Positions 1 through 8,570 of a stretch of DNA of 64,000 nt are shown here, piece after piece (position 1 is the stretch's first letter; every line of letters begins with the position of its first letter). Under the pieces are notes generated by a model. That model saw nothing but the letters and a program-made list of their open reading frames with translations. It was not told the DNA's origin and did no database searches. This stretch comes from Gluconobacter roseus NBRC 3990. GTDB taxonomy: Bacteria; Pseudomonadota; Alphaproteobacteria; Acetobacterales; Acetobacteraceae. Position numbers and translations under genes: made by a program. The stretch spans positions 62,001-126,000 of the forward strand of contig NZ_BJLY01000004.1 of assembly GCF_006538885.1 (NCBI RefSeq), written 5' to 3'.

Positions 1-1995
1 GCCAAGGACACCCCGGAAGCCGACTGGCCGGCCTATGGTCGCACGGTGGGTGGTGATCGCTACAGCCCGCTGGCGCAGATCACGCCCGCAAATGTCAGCC
101 ACCTCAAGCGCGCCTGGGTCACCCGTACGGGGGACGTTCAGAAGGCCGATGAAGGTGTGGTTGCCGGACCGGATCAGGGCCATGAGTTCAATCTTGAGGT
201 CACCCCGATCAAGATCGATGACACGCTCTATCTGTGCACGCCGCATAACTGGGTCATGGCGCTCGATGCCAAGACCGGTAAGGTGAAGTGGAAGTTCGAT
301 CCCAAGCCGGCTGCTGCCGATCTGGCCGCGAACGTCTATCTGGCCTGCCGTGGTGTGTCCTATTACAAGGCGCCGGACAACTATCAGGCTCCGGACGGGT
401 CCAAGGCCTGTCAGAAGCGCATCTTCTCCCCGGTTGGTGACGTGCGTCTGCTGGCTGTCGATGCCGAAACCGGCAAGCCCTGTGAAGACTTCGGCGAGCA
501 CGGCTTCATCTCCCTGCGCCAGTATCTCGGTCATGTTCCGCATGGCTTCCACTTCGTGACGTCGCCGCCGCTGGTGGTGAAGGATCGTGTGGTTCTGGGC
601 GGCTGGATCTTCGACAATCAGGCGAATTTCGAGCCCTCCGGCGCGATCCGTGCGTTCAACCCGATCAACGGCGAAATCGAATGGGCCTGGGATGCCGGTC
701 ATAACCCGGAAAACTGGAAGCCCGGCCCGAACGACGTGCTGACACGTGACACGCCGAATGCCTGGGGCGTTTACACGGCCGATCCGGATCTGGGTCTGCT
801 CTATCTGCCGATGGGTAACTCCCCGCCGGACAACTGGGGTGGCTCGCGCCGTCCGTTCGACGATGCAACCTCCAGTGCCACGATTGCTCTCGATATCGAG
901 ACGGGTGAGCGTCGCTGGACCTTCCAGACCGTGCATCACGATCTGTGGGACATGGATCTGGCCATCGGACCGTCCATGGTTGATCTGCCGGGCCCGAATG
1001 GCGAGAACATTCCTGCTCTGATCCAGAGCACGAAGCGCGGTGAGTTCTTCGTTCTGGACCGTCGCACCGGCAAGCCGGTTCCGGGTTACCCGGTTGAGGA
1101 ACGTCCGGTTCCGACCGCGGGTGTTGCAGCGGATGACCATGTCTCCCCGACGCAGCCTTTCGCTGTCGGTCTGCCGTCCCTGACGCCGCCGGACCTCAAG
1201 GAAAGCGACATGTGGGGCGCGACGCTGCTGGATCAGATGATCTGCCGCATCCAGTTCCGCCAGTCCGCTTACGAAGGTCAGTTCACCCCGCCGCATGTTG
1301 GCAAAACGACGATCGTCTATCCGGCATTCTATGGTGTGGTTGACTGGCAGGGCGCTTCCATTGATCCGCAGCGCAAACTGCTGATCGCCAATGCGAGCTA
1401 CCTGCCGTTCCGGATCCGTCTAGAGCACCGTCAGAAGGCCGAGAACGCCGGCATCCTGCCGAAGTGGAACGGTCAGGGCGACAAGCCGGAAGCCAAGGGC
1501 GATGCGCTGAGCGTCTCCCCGGATTACGGCACACCGTACATCGCCTACACTAGCCCGTGGCTGAACCCGCTTCAGATCCCCTGCAAGGGACCGGTCTGGG
1601 GCAAGATCACGGCCATCGATCTGGTGACGAAGAAGATCGTCTGGCAGCACCCCGTCGGCACCACGCGCGATACGGGTCCTTTCCGGACACACAACAACCT
1701 TCCGCTTCCGACCGGTATGTACAACATCGGCGGCAGCGTCCTGACCAAGGGCGGCGTCTCCTTCATGGGGGCCACGGCCGACGATTACCTGCGCGGTTTC
1801 GACATGTCGAACGGCAAGGTGATCTGGCGTGACCGTCTGCCCGCAGGCGGACAGGCTACTCCGATGTCCTATCAAATTGATGGGAAGCAGTATGTTGTGA
1901 TCGCCGCAGGCGGTCATGGGGGCCTTGGCACCCGCAGCGGTGATTATATCATCGCTTACAGCCTGGATGGGGATCAGGGCGCACAGGCGCACTGA
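1..1995 (+). CDS. gcd: PQQ-dependent membrane glucose dehydrogenase, 5'-truncated by window edge
   Basis: The reading frame is open from base 1 to a TGA at 1993-1995, so only the C-terminal ~664 residues are present; family members are about 800 residues and begin with membrane helices, which lie outside the window. The visible part is the periplasmic beta-propeller. It starts with the WPAYGR...RYSPL segment and ends with the family's near-invariant LPAGGQATPM and GGHGG..GDYI blocks. The family oxidises glucose to gluconolactone with PQQ and passes electrons to ubiquinone, the first step of oxidative fermentation in acetic acid bacteria. Quinate or other polyol dehydrogenases of the same family are alternatives, but the C-terminal blocks match glucose dehydrogenase best. 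A hairpin terminator follows at 2012. Confidence 0.9.
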   Translation, partial: AKDTPEADWPAYGRTVGGDRYSPLAQITPANVSHLKRAWVTRTGDVQKADEGVVAGPDQGHEFNLEVTPIKIDDTLYLCTPHNWVMALDAKTGKVKWKFDPKPAAADLAANVYLACRGVSYYKAPDNYQAPDGSKACQKRIFSPVGDVRLLAVDAETGKPCEDFGEHGFISLRQYLGHVPHGFHFVTSPPLVVKDRVVLGGWIFDNQANFEPSGAIRAFNPINGEIEWAWDAGHNPENWKPGPNDVLTRDTPNAWGVYTADPDLGLLYLPMGNSPPDNWGGSRRPFDDATSSATIALDIETGERRWTFQTVHHDLWDMDLAIGPSMVDLPGPNGENIPALIQSTKRGEFFVLDRRTGKPVPGYPVEERPVPTAGVAADDHVSPTQPFAVGLPSLTPPDLKESDMWGATLLDQMICRIQFRQSAYEGQFTPPHVGKTTIVYPAFYGVVDWQGASIDPQRKLLIANASYLPFRIRLEHRQKAENAGILPKWNGQGDKPEAKGDALSVSPDYGTPYIAYTSPWLNPLQIPCKGPVWGKITAIDLVTKKIVWQHPVGTTRDTGPFRTHNNLPLPTGMYNIGGSVLTKGGVSFMGATADDYLRGFDMSNGKVIWRDRLPAGGQATPMSYQIDGKQYVVIAAGGHGGLGTRSGDYIIAYSLDGDQGAQAH

Positions 1996-2011
1996 TCATC
2001 CGGTTCCGGAT

Positions 2012-2047
2012 GGAGCGTGTCCCTCGGGGGCACGCTCCAAATTTCTT
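2012..2047 (+). terminator. Rho-independent terminator after gcd
   Basis: A perfect 8-bp stem (GGAGCGTG at 2012-2019, CACGCTCC at 2031-2038) with an 11-nt loop is followed by an A/T-rich tail. It lies 17 bases after the gcd stop. It makes starts of the next reading frame upstream of 2050 unlikely. Confidence 0.75.
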
Positions 2048-2072
2048 ATTAATGTCTATGGAAATTCACGTC

Positions 2073-2963
2073 ATGCGTTGCAAATTCACGCTCGGAGTGC
2101 GCCTTGGGGCCCTGACAGCCTGGTTGCCTGCTGTTGCCCTCATTCCGGGCTTTGCCGCTCATGGCGCGGATATTCCACTGGCCATCATCGGGCCGCATGA
2201 ATACGACCTGCCGGTGGACTTCAAGCCGTTCAACGTGGTCGTGCAGTACGGTGATGGCAATGCGGCCGGCTCTGTCTATGACAGTGGCGGCCAGCGCCGG
2301 GCGCGGGGCGGCAGCCACACCTGGAGCGGCATGACGAAATACGTGCATTTCCGCAGTTTCGACGCGATCCCGCATGTCAGCTTCGCCTTTGAGCTAATCC
2401 AGTCCGAGGCCTACACGCTGGCCAACGGGCAGAACTGGGGCGGTCTGGGCACGACGATTGTCGGGCCGGCCGGATGGTTCAAACCCAACAAGCACAGTAC
2501 GCTTGGTATCCAGACCTTCATGGAAACCCCGTCAGGCACGCGGGATTCCATGGCGATGCATTACTGGGCCAACCTGTCGAGCATCATCTTTGACTACGAA
2601 TGGAAGCATTTCAGCTTCGACGGCGATCTGGGCAGCGTGGTGAGTTCGACTAAACACCGCAACGGCGAACACAGCTATTCAGCCGGCAATGTGTTCTACA
2701 CCAACCTGCGTTTCAGCTGGAAAGCCTCGTCACGTTTTGAGCCGTTCTTCTCGCTCGACTGGCAGAACAGCGGCGGCATGCATGACAACACGTCCAACCT
2801 CTGGGTTGCCAATTCCAGCAGCCGCGAGACGGCGCTGGGTGTGGGTGCGATGATCTACGTCACCAAGCGCCTGTCGATCACGCCGCGCTATTCCCATTCC
2901 GTCGAAGGCCGCAACGTGGCGGAGACGAACGCCTATTACATGAAGATCGCCTATTTGTTCTGA
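2073..2963 (+). CDS. Outer-membrane beta-barrel protein, transporter-like
   Basis: A 296-residue protein with a signal peptide (basic start, then LGALTAWLPAVALIPG and an AHGA-type cleavage site). The rest alternates aromatic and polar residues in amphipathic beta strands and ends in Phe, as outer-membrane barrels do. The pattern recalls Tsx-like or phenol-degradation-type (MetA) channels, but no diagnostic motif was recognised, so the substrate is unknown. I chose ATG 2073 because GGAA lies 9 bases upstream and longer starts run into the gcd terminator hairpin; ATG 2052 or 2058 remain possible. Being next to gcd it could admit sugars or nucleosides, which is inference only. Confidence 0.65.
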   Translation: MRCKFTLGVRLGALTAWLPAVALIPGFAAHGADIPLAIIGPHEYDLPVDFKPFNVVVQYGDGNAAGSVYDSGGQRRARGGSHTWSGMTKYVHFRSFDAIPHVSFAFELIQSEAYTLANGQNWGGLGTTIVGPAGWFKPNKHSTLGIQTFMETPSGTRDSMAMHYWANLSSIIFDYEWKHFSFDGDLGSVVSSTKHRNGEHSYSAGNVFYTNLRFSWKASSRFEPFFSLDWQNSGGMHDNTSNLWVANSSSRETALGVGAMIYVTKRLSITPRYSHSVEGRNVAETNAYYMKIAYLF

Positions 2964-2983
2964 GGGCGTTTCCGCGGCCTGTT

Positions 2984-4459
2984 TCAGGCCGCTGCCTTCG
3001 GGCGGAAACGTGCCGTGGTGATGTCGCAGTCATACTGTGCCGCCGTCTCGCAGGGATTGCTGGCGAGTTCATTGACGGCATTCAGGATGCGCTCGACCTT
3101 GCCGTCATCCATCAGTACGCTGAAATTCAGGCGCGTCCAGCCGGGCTTTTCGATTTCCTGACCCGAGAGAATGGCACTGCGGATCAGGCCGGACTCATCT
3201 TCATCAATTCCCAGCAGACGATGTGCATACGGCCCCGCGCAGGCACAGCCGCCACGGACCTGAATGCCGTAACGGTCCGACAGCATGCGCGTGAAAAGCT
3301 GCTGGTGAATGAAGCCGCCATTCTTCGTGTCGCGGATGCGAAACGAGAAGATCGGAAGGGCATCGGCGGTCGGATGGCCAAGGATTTCGATGGCCGGATT
3401 GCTGCTCCAGGCCTTCACGGCCCGCGCGCGCAGTTCGGCGTTGCGCTGCGCCATATAGGCCTCGCCGATGACGTCCTTGACGATGAACGCCAGCGCCGCG
3501 CGGATATCCCCGATCACGTTCGGTGTGCCGCTCTCTTCGCGTGCGGCGAGGTTTGCGGTGTAATCGTGGTTCCAGGGCGAGACAAAACGCACCGTGCCGC
3601 CGCCCGGAAGGACAGGCGTCGTGCGGGGCATGGCGGCATTGCGCACGATCAGCACGCCTGATGCTGCGGGGCCACCGATGAACTTGTGGCAGGACACAAC
3701 GACCGCATCCTTTTCAAACGGTGTGCCGGGCTGCATGTCGATCGGGCAGTAAGGCCCAGCCCCGGCATAATCCCAGATGGACAGGGCACCGTAACGCTTG
3801 AGCAGGGCCGTGACGGCATTCACATCCGTCAGGATACCTGTGACGTTGGACGCAGCCGAGAAGGAACCGATCATCAGCCGATCCTCCGGGCAGGCCTTCA
3901 GCGCCTGTTCCAGAACATCCAGATCCGGCCCACCTTCGGCCGCCTCGGGAATTTCGACGATTTCCGCACCGCTCTCACGCCAGGGCAGGATGTTGGAGTG
4001 ATGTTCGTAAGGGCCGATGAAAACGGTCGGGCGCTTTCCGGCTTCGCACAGGGCCGGGATTTCCAGCAGATGGACAAGGCGGTTCAGCCCGGCCGTGGCG
4101 CCATTGCCCATGAAGATGGTCGTGAAATCGGGGGAGGGGGCATGGCAGAACTGGGCGATCATGGCGCGGGCGCTGTTGCGCAGGCGCGTCATGTAGGCAC
4201 CGCAGAAAGACGCTTCGGTATGGCTGTTGGCGTAGAACGGCAGGATTTCGTCCATGATGAACGTCTCGATCTGCTTCAGCGCACGGCCTGAGGCGACATA
4301 ATCGGCATAGAGCAGGGACTGCGTGCCGAACGGCGTCGAGAACTTCGCGCCATCCCCGATTACACCCTTGGCGAGCGCGGCCAGCCCGTTATTGCGCAGC
4401 GTCTGCTCGAACTGTTCGAGAATGGCGGTGCTGTTGTCGAGATTGCCGATCGTTTCCAT
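2984..4459 (-). CDS. PLP-dependent class V aminotransferase / cysteine-desulfurase-like enzyme
   Basis: A 491-residue fold-type I PLP enzyme. The likely Schiff-base lysine is K259 in SCHKFIGGP, preceded by an Asp in WDYAGAG (about D230) and a PYEHHSN motif (about residue 150). This is the SufS/NifS/selenocysteine-lyase layout, although at 491 residues it exceeds the usual ~400. The start at 4459 is preceded by GGGGGAAA at good spacing; longer in-frame starts run towards the divergent regulator. The gene is head-to-head with an Lrp regulator and next to an amino-acid permease, which suggests amino-acid degradation or desulfuration under Lrp control. The substrate cannot be told from sequence. 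Confidence 0.8.
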   Translation of the reverse strand: METIGNLDNSTAILEQFEQTLRNNGLAALAKGVIGDGAKFSTPFGTQSLLYADYVASGRALKQIETFIMDEILPFYANSHTEASFCGAYMTRLRNSARAMIAQFCHAPSPDFTTIFMGNGATAGLNRLVHLLEIPALCEAGKRPTVFIGPYEHHSNILPWRESGAEIVEIPEAAEGGPDLDVLEQALKACPEDRLMIGSFSAASNVTGILTDVNAVTALLKRYGALSIWDYAGAGPYCPIDMQPGTPFEKDAVVVSCHKFIGGPAASGVLIVRNAAMPRTTPVLPGGGTVRFVSPWNHDYTANLAAREESGTPNVIGDIRAALAFIVKDVIGEAYMAQRNAELRARAVKAWSSNPAIEILGHPTADALPIFSFRIRDTKNGGFIHQQLFTRMLSDRYGIQVRGGCACAGPYAHRLLGIDEDESGLIRSAILSGQEIEKPGWTRLNFSVLMDDGKVERILNAVNELASNPCETAAQYDCDITTARFRPKAAA

Positions 4460-4582
4460 GGCGCGATGTTTCCCCCGTCCGTGATGGCCCTGCGTGATGA
4501 AAGGACGATAGACCGACGGAAAGAGTGAAAACTGCTTCTTTTTTGAGGGTGAAAAATCCTTTTTGTGGTCATATGATGCGGT

Positions 4583-5044
4583 ATGGCCAGAAAGCTCGAT
4601 CAAACGGACAGGGCGATCCTGAGAATCCTGCAAAAGCAGGGCACTCCCTCCCAGCGTGAACTCGCCGAGAAGGTCGGCCTATCGCAGAACGCCTGCTGGC
4701 GGCGGCTGAACGCCCTGCGCGAGGACGGCGTGATCGCCCATGACACGGTGCGGCTCAATGCCTCCGCGCTGGGCCTGACCCTGACGGTGTTCGTACTGAT
4801 GCGCACACGCCACCATTCGCGCGAATGGTTCGAGACATTCCGCAAGGTGGTCGGTTCGATACCGAACATAGTTGATTTTTATCGGATCGCGGGCGAATAC
4901 GATTATCTTCTGAAGGTGGTGGCCTGCGACATGAACGATTTCGATCGTGTCTATCAGCAGATCATCAGCAAGGTGGAGCTTGATGCCATTACCTCGTACA
5001 TGACCATGGAAACCCTGGCGGACAACAGGGACCTTCCGGTCTGA
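4583..5044 (+). CDS. Lrp/AsnC-family transcriptional regulator
   Basis: A 153-residue protein of normal Lrp length. An N-terminal winged helix (about 1-55, LDQTDRAILRILQ then SQRELAEKVGLSQNACWRR) is followed by a RAM/AsnC ligand-binding domain (about 68-145). Such regulators bind amino acids and control neighbouring transport or catabolic genes. It is divergent from the class V aminotransferase, with 123 bp between the starts, and 48 bp upstream of a permease on the same strand, so both are likely targets. The A/T-rich spacer fits Lrp-type operators, but no clear repeat was picked out. Confidence 0.9.
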   Translation: MARKLDQTDRAILRILQKQGTPSQRELAEKVGLSQNACWRRLNALREDGVIAHDTVRLNASALGLTLTVFVLMRTRHHSREWFETFRKVVGSIPNIVDFYRIAGEYDYLLKVVACDMNDFDRVYQQIISKVELDAITSYMTMETLADNRDLPV

Positions 5045-5097
5045 AGCGTCCTTCTTTTAAAACGCCTCTCCCGTCCACAGCAGGAAACTTCTTGTCC

Positions 5098-6396
5098 ATG
5101 AGCCAGCCCGACCAGCTTGCCCACAGTCTGCGTACGCGCCATGTCGTCATGATCGCCCTGGGAGGGGTGATCGGGGCGGGATATTTCATCGGAGCGTCCG
5201 CGGCACTCTCGCTGGGTGGTCCTGCGGTGCTGCTGTCCTATGCGCTCGCCGGAACGCTGGTGTTTCTGGTCAATCTGATGATGCGCGATCTGGCGCTGAA
5301 GGTGCCGGGTCGCGCGTCCTTCCTGCGGCAGATCCAGTATGCGCTCGGCAACCGGGCCGCTTTCGTGGCGGGCTGGGCCTATTGGTTGACCTGGATCATC
5401 GCGATTGCCGTGGAAGTCATTGCGGTGGCGACGATGCTCGCGCCCTATATTCCGCTGCCCTACGCCGTGCTCGAAATCCTCATCATGGCGCTGATGACCG
5501 GCGTGAACCTCATGTCCGTCAAGGGCTATGGCGAGTTCGAATACTGGTTCTCCGCCATCAAGGTTCTTGCAATCGTCTGCTTCATCGGGATTGGCGTCTG
5601 GGCGCTGCTGAGCCGTCCCATTCCCGTGCATGATAACCTGTTCGCCCATGGGGGCCTGCTTCCGCATGGCTGGCTGGCGCTTCTGGCCGTGATTCCGACC
5701 ATCCTGTTCTCCATGGGCGGCAGCGAGATTTCCACCGTCGCGGCCGTTGAATCCGACAACACCGAGCAGAACATCGTCCGCGCCACGCGCTCCATCGCGC
5801 TGCGGATCGGCGGGTTCTATCTCGTCTCCATCGCGCTTGTGCTGTGTCTGGTGCCGTGGAGCGATGTGGTGTCCGGCTATTCGCCATTCCTGCTGGTGCT
5901 GCATCGTCTGCATGTCCCGTTCGCAGACGTGGCGCTGGCGATCGTGGTCATGACGGCAGCGCTTTCCAGTCTCAATTCCGGGATCTATGTGACGTCTCGC
6001 ATCCTGTACGAACTGGCAGAATCCGGCTCTGCGCCGGGTTCGTTCCTGACGGTGGATGCGTCCACAAAACTCCCCCGCCGCGCCATTCTGGTCAGTGCGT
6101 TTGCGTCCATTCTGGTGGCCGCCGTGGCCGTGCTTTCGCCGACGCTGATCTTCGGCCTGCTGGTCAGTCTCACGGGTGGGTTCATGGTGTTCAACAACAC
6201 CATGATCGTGGCGGGACGGCTGAAACTCGTACCTGAATCGCCCTGGAAAGCCTATGCCGCTCTGGTGCTGATCGGATGCACGCTGGTCGCCATGCTGATC
6301 CAGCCCGAAACGCGCTCGCAGATCGTGCTGGGTGCTGCGGCACTTCTGCTGATCTTCCTGGCGGAGCGGTTCGTGCCGCGCCATCAGCCAGACTGA
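5098..6396 (+). CDS. APC-superfamily amino-acid permease
   Basis: A 432-residue inner-membrane protein with about 12 hydrophobic helices. The helix-1 motif GGVIGAGYFIGA is the substrate-binding signature of the amino acid-polyamine-organocation family, and the region around residue 215 (SMGGSEISTVAAVESD) matches the AAT/GABA-permease branch. ATG 5098 is chosen; AGGAAA lies 10 bases upstream, and TTG 5092, only 4 bases from it, is the alternative. It lies 48 bp after the Lrp gene and is probably regulated by it. The substrate is unknown but may be that of the neighbouring aminotransferase. It ends 4 bp from the convergent DUF4186 gene. Confidence 0.88.
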   Translation: MSQPDQLAHSLRTRHVVMIALGGVIGAGYFIGASAALSLGGPAVLLSYALAGTLVFLVNLMMRDLALKVPGRASFLRQIQYALGNRAAFVAGWAYWLTWIIAIAVEVIAVATMLAPYIPLPYAVLEILIMALMTGVNLMSVKGYGEFEYWFSAIKVLAIVCFIGIGVWALLSRPIPVHDNLFAHGGLLPHGWLALLAVIPTILFSMGGSEISTVAAVESDNTEQNIVRATRSIALRIGGFYLVSIALVLCLVPWSDVVSGYSPFLLVLHRLHVPFADVALAIVVMTAALSSLNSGIYVTSRILYELAESGSAPGSFLTVDASTKLPRRAILVSAFASILVAAVAVLSPTLIFGLLVSLTGGFMVFNNTMIVAGRLKLVPESPWKAYAALVLIGCTLVAMLIQPETRSQIVLGAAALLLIFLAERFVPRHQPD

Positions 6397-6400
6397 GGCT

Positions 6401-6799
6401 TCAGAAAAGCGCCCCCTGTGCCGGGGTGCTGGGCACGGTCCGTCCAAAGTCCCGCTCGATCCAGCTTCGCAGCACAAGCAGGATCTGCGCCTGCTGTTCG
6501 GACGTCAGCGCCTTTCCCGGAGCCATGCCATGCCATTTGGACAGGCAACTCCGGCAGCACGCACCGGTGGCATGCTGGGCGATGAAGACCGGATGGCCAC
6601 GCATGGGCGTCTGCTTGCCATCGCGGGGTGGATGGGCCGGGGCAAGACGTTCGGTAATGAAAGCCGCACCATGCTCCATGACGGCATCAAGGCCCCGGCT
6701 TTCGAGATAGAGTCGTGCCTGATCGTCCAGATGGAAGCGGGTTCGGAACCGGGAGCGGGCAAGGCGTTCGAACAGCTCTTCGGGATCAAATCGGCTCAC
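6401..6799 (-). CDS. DUF4186 family protein
   Basis: A 132-residue protein matching the DUF4186 pattern as I recall it: a RSRFRTRF start, then HGAAFITERLAPA, the block DGKQTPMRGHPVFIAQHATG, then CCRSCLSKWH. The conserved Cys and His residues suggest metal binding, but the function is unknown. It is divergent from the XseA-like gene with 93 bp between starts, and that interval holds a perfect palindrome at 6861-6874, so the two may share regulation. Confidence 0.85.
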   Translation of the reverse strand: MSRFDPEELFERLARSRFRTRFHLDDQARLYLESRGLDAVMEHGAAFITERLAPAHPPRDGKQTPMRGHPVFIAQHATGACCRSCLSKWHGMAPGKALTSEQQAQILLVLRSWIERDFGRTVPSTPAQGALF

Positions 6800-6860
6800 C
6801 AGCCCACAACCTTCTGAAAAACAGGCAAAAAATCGCGTGAGAGGGCGTCCGCCCCCTGTA

Positions 6861-6874
6861 AGAACATTTGTTCT
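6861..6874. promoter_or_regulatory. Perfect 14-bp palindrome, candidate operator
   Basis: AGAACATTTGTTCT is a perfect dyad in the spacer between the DUF4186 gene (minus) and the XseA-like gene (plus), 18 bases before the latter's start. It contains GAAC-N4-GTTC, the Gram-positive LexA-box pattern. The usual alphaproteobacterial SOS box is GTTC-N7-GTTC, so identifying the binding protein as LexA is doubtful. Confidence 0.45.
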
Positions 6875-6892
6875 TTCTCCATATGGTAACGA

Positions 6893-7927
6893 ATGGACGC
6901 TTTTCCGAGACGCTCCCGCTCATCTTCCGCGGCGGGAGATACAACAACACTGACAGTCCTCTCTCCGCTTCAGGTGCAGGACCTGTTCTCTGCCCGGCTG
7001 GATGAGATCTGCGCCGCTTTCGATGAATGGGGCTTTCCGCTGGTCGTGGCGGGACAGCTCGGCGACGCCGCGCCCAATGCCTATCCCAAATATTACCAGC
7101 TTCCGCTGATTGACCCGCAGTTCGGAACAACGATTGGGCTGGAAGTTCAGAAATCCATTCTGGCGCGGGCGGAAGTTGGCCCAGGCGATCATGTCCATGT
7201 CACCGGCATGCTGCGCGCGCGGCAGTATCGCGGGCAGGTCGCCCTGCGGTTCGAAGTGGTGGCGGTGGAACTCCACGATCCGGGACAGCAGCGGACGGAG
7301 CGTGTGGAACGTTCCGTGCTGGATGTCCTGCGTGGGCTGCCCTGCGCATTTCATCCTTACCCTGCGCGGCCTGATGCGCGGCTTTTGCTGATCCACTCGG
7401 CTGCATCCAGCGCACTGGTGGCCGAGGATTTTCTTCAGGCTCTCGGCGGCGCCTGGCGTCCGGAGCGTGTGCGCAGTCTGCCGACGGCGATGAATGATCC
7501 CGGCCGTCTGGCTGAAGCGATCGGGACCTGCCGGGAAGACATCATCGTGCTGATCCGCGGAGGCGGGGATGTGTCTGATTTCGTGGTGTTTGAAAATCCG
7601 ATGGTGCTGGAGGCTCTGGCCGTCTGTCCGGCGCATCGCGTTCTGGGACTGGGCCATACGGCAAACCGGACCCTGGCCGAGCGCGTCGTGGACCATGCCG
7701 CAACAACGCCTGCCGATGCCGGACATTACATCCGGCGTATGAGCGGCCGGGTCTGGCAGGAACAGGAAGAAGCCCGGGCGCAGCAGGAAGAAATGGTCGC
7801 CCTTCGCGACAGCGTGACGCAGACTGTCGTGCCGGAGCGGACGCCAATCGGAACACGCCTGCGCAACGGGTTGATCCTGCTCGCGATCGGTCTGGCGCTG
7901 GGTCTGCTTTTGCCCCGGCTGCTCTGA
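6893..7927 (+). CDS. XseA-like (exonuclease VII large subunit-like) protein with C-terminal membrane anchor
   Basis: A 344-residue protein. Residues ~20-125 look like the OB-fold of XseA and ~130-280 match its catalytic domain: IRGGGD at 221-226, GLGHTANRTL at 252-261 and TTPADAG at 271-277. XseA is normally over 400 residues and ends in a long coiled coil that binds XseB. Here only a short Gln/Glu-rich coil (about 285-308) remains, followed by one hydrophobic helix (about 325-343) at the C terminus. It is therefore probably a membrane-tethered paralogue rather than housekeeping XseA. The start at 6893 has a weak ribosome site. A tail-to-tail lipoprotein gene follows 3 bp later. Confidence 0.7.
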   Translation: MDAFPRRSRSSSAAGDTTTLTVLSPLQVQDLFSARLDEICAAFDEWGFPLVVAGQLGDAAPNAYPKYYQLPLIDPQFGTTIGLEVQKSILARAEVGPGDHVHVTGMLRARQYRGQVALRFEVVAVELHDPGQQRTERVERSVLDVLRGLPCAFHPYPARPDARLLLIHSAASSALVAEDFLQALGGAWRPERVRSLPTAMNDPGRLAEAIGTCREDIIVLIRGGGDVSDFVVFENPMVLEALAVCPAHRVLGLGHTANRTLAERVVDHAATTPADAGHYIRRMSGRVWQEQEEARAQQEEMVALRDSVTQTVVPERTPIGTRLRNGLILLAIGLALGLLLPRLL

Positions 7928-7930
7928 CCT

Positions 7931-8425
7931 CTAGCGGACGTCGACGCGGACGAAAGGCTTGGCAGCTGACGGATCGGTCGTGGCGTGCATTTCGATCTGG
8001 ATGGGCTGGGCGCCGGCTTTGGCAAGATGTGCTGCGACCAGAGCGGCCAGATGATTGGTCACGTCCGTCAGGGCCTGCGCCTGTGCGTCCGGGGTCGGCT
8101 GCGGCGGGGCAAAGGCCTGCACGATGAAGAGCACGTTCGGCTTGCGCGACAGGGCGGCTTTTGCAGCACGTTCGACGATGGGGCCGTAATCGGATTCCGG
8201 TGTGCCTTCGGAGACTGACAGGAACGGCGCATGCGGCGGCGGTCCCGGCGGTGCAGGCGGAATATAGGGATGGGGAGGCTTGCCCGCATTCGGATTGAAC
8301 GTGCGCTGGTCCAGCAGCTTGCATCCCGAGAGCAGGGGCATGGCCAGAAGAAGCCCTCCCATCAGGAGTGCGGAGTGCGGGACGAAGCCCCGGTGCGAAC
8401 GGAAATGTCGGACAAGTGGTGCCAT
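7931..8425 (-). CDS. Putative lipoprotein
   Basis: A 164-residue protein with a lipoprotein signal: hydrophobic segment LLMGGLLLAMPLLSGC with the lipid-modified Cys at residue 35 from ATG 8425, or residue 14 from ATG 8362. The Cys is followed by a Pro-rich stretch (about 50-70) and a soluble domain of about 90 residues with no family I recognise. Longer in-frame starts run into the gap promoter and were rejected. It ends 3 bp from the XseA-like stop, tail to tail. Confidence 0.6.
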   Translation of the reverse strand: MAPLVRHFRSHRGFVPHSALLMGGLLLAMPLLSGCKLLDQRTFNPNAGKPPHPYIPPAPPGPPPHAPFLSVSEGTPESDYGPIVERAAKAALSRKPNVLFIVQAFAPPQPTPDAQAQALTDVTNHLAALVAAHLAKAGAQPIQIEMHATTDPSAAKPFVRVDVR

Positions 8426-8570
8426 ATCGCGCGGAACCGTCGCAGGAACGGAGGCTTTGAGCAAGATTATAGAGTCAACTTCATGAAAAACTGTTGATGC
8501 CCCCTGTTGCTCTGCTGTGGCAGTGCTATGGAAGATGCCCGAGTTTTCAAGGAACGGAGTAGGGCAGGTC

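Noticed and set aside
4954-6477. 507-residue antisense frame opposite the permease
   Set aside because: Composition is His/Gln/Arg-rich and shadow-like, with no recognisable domain; the plus-strand permease has clear helices and motifs.
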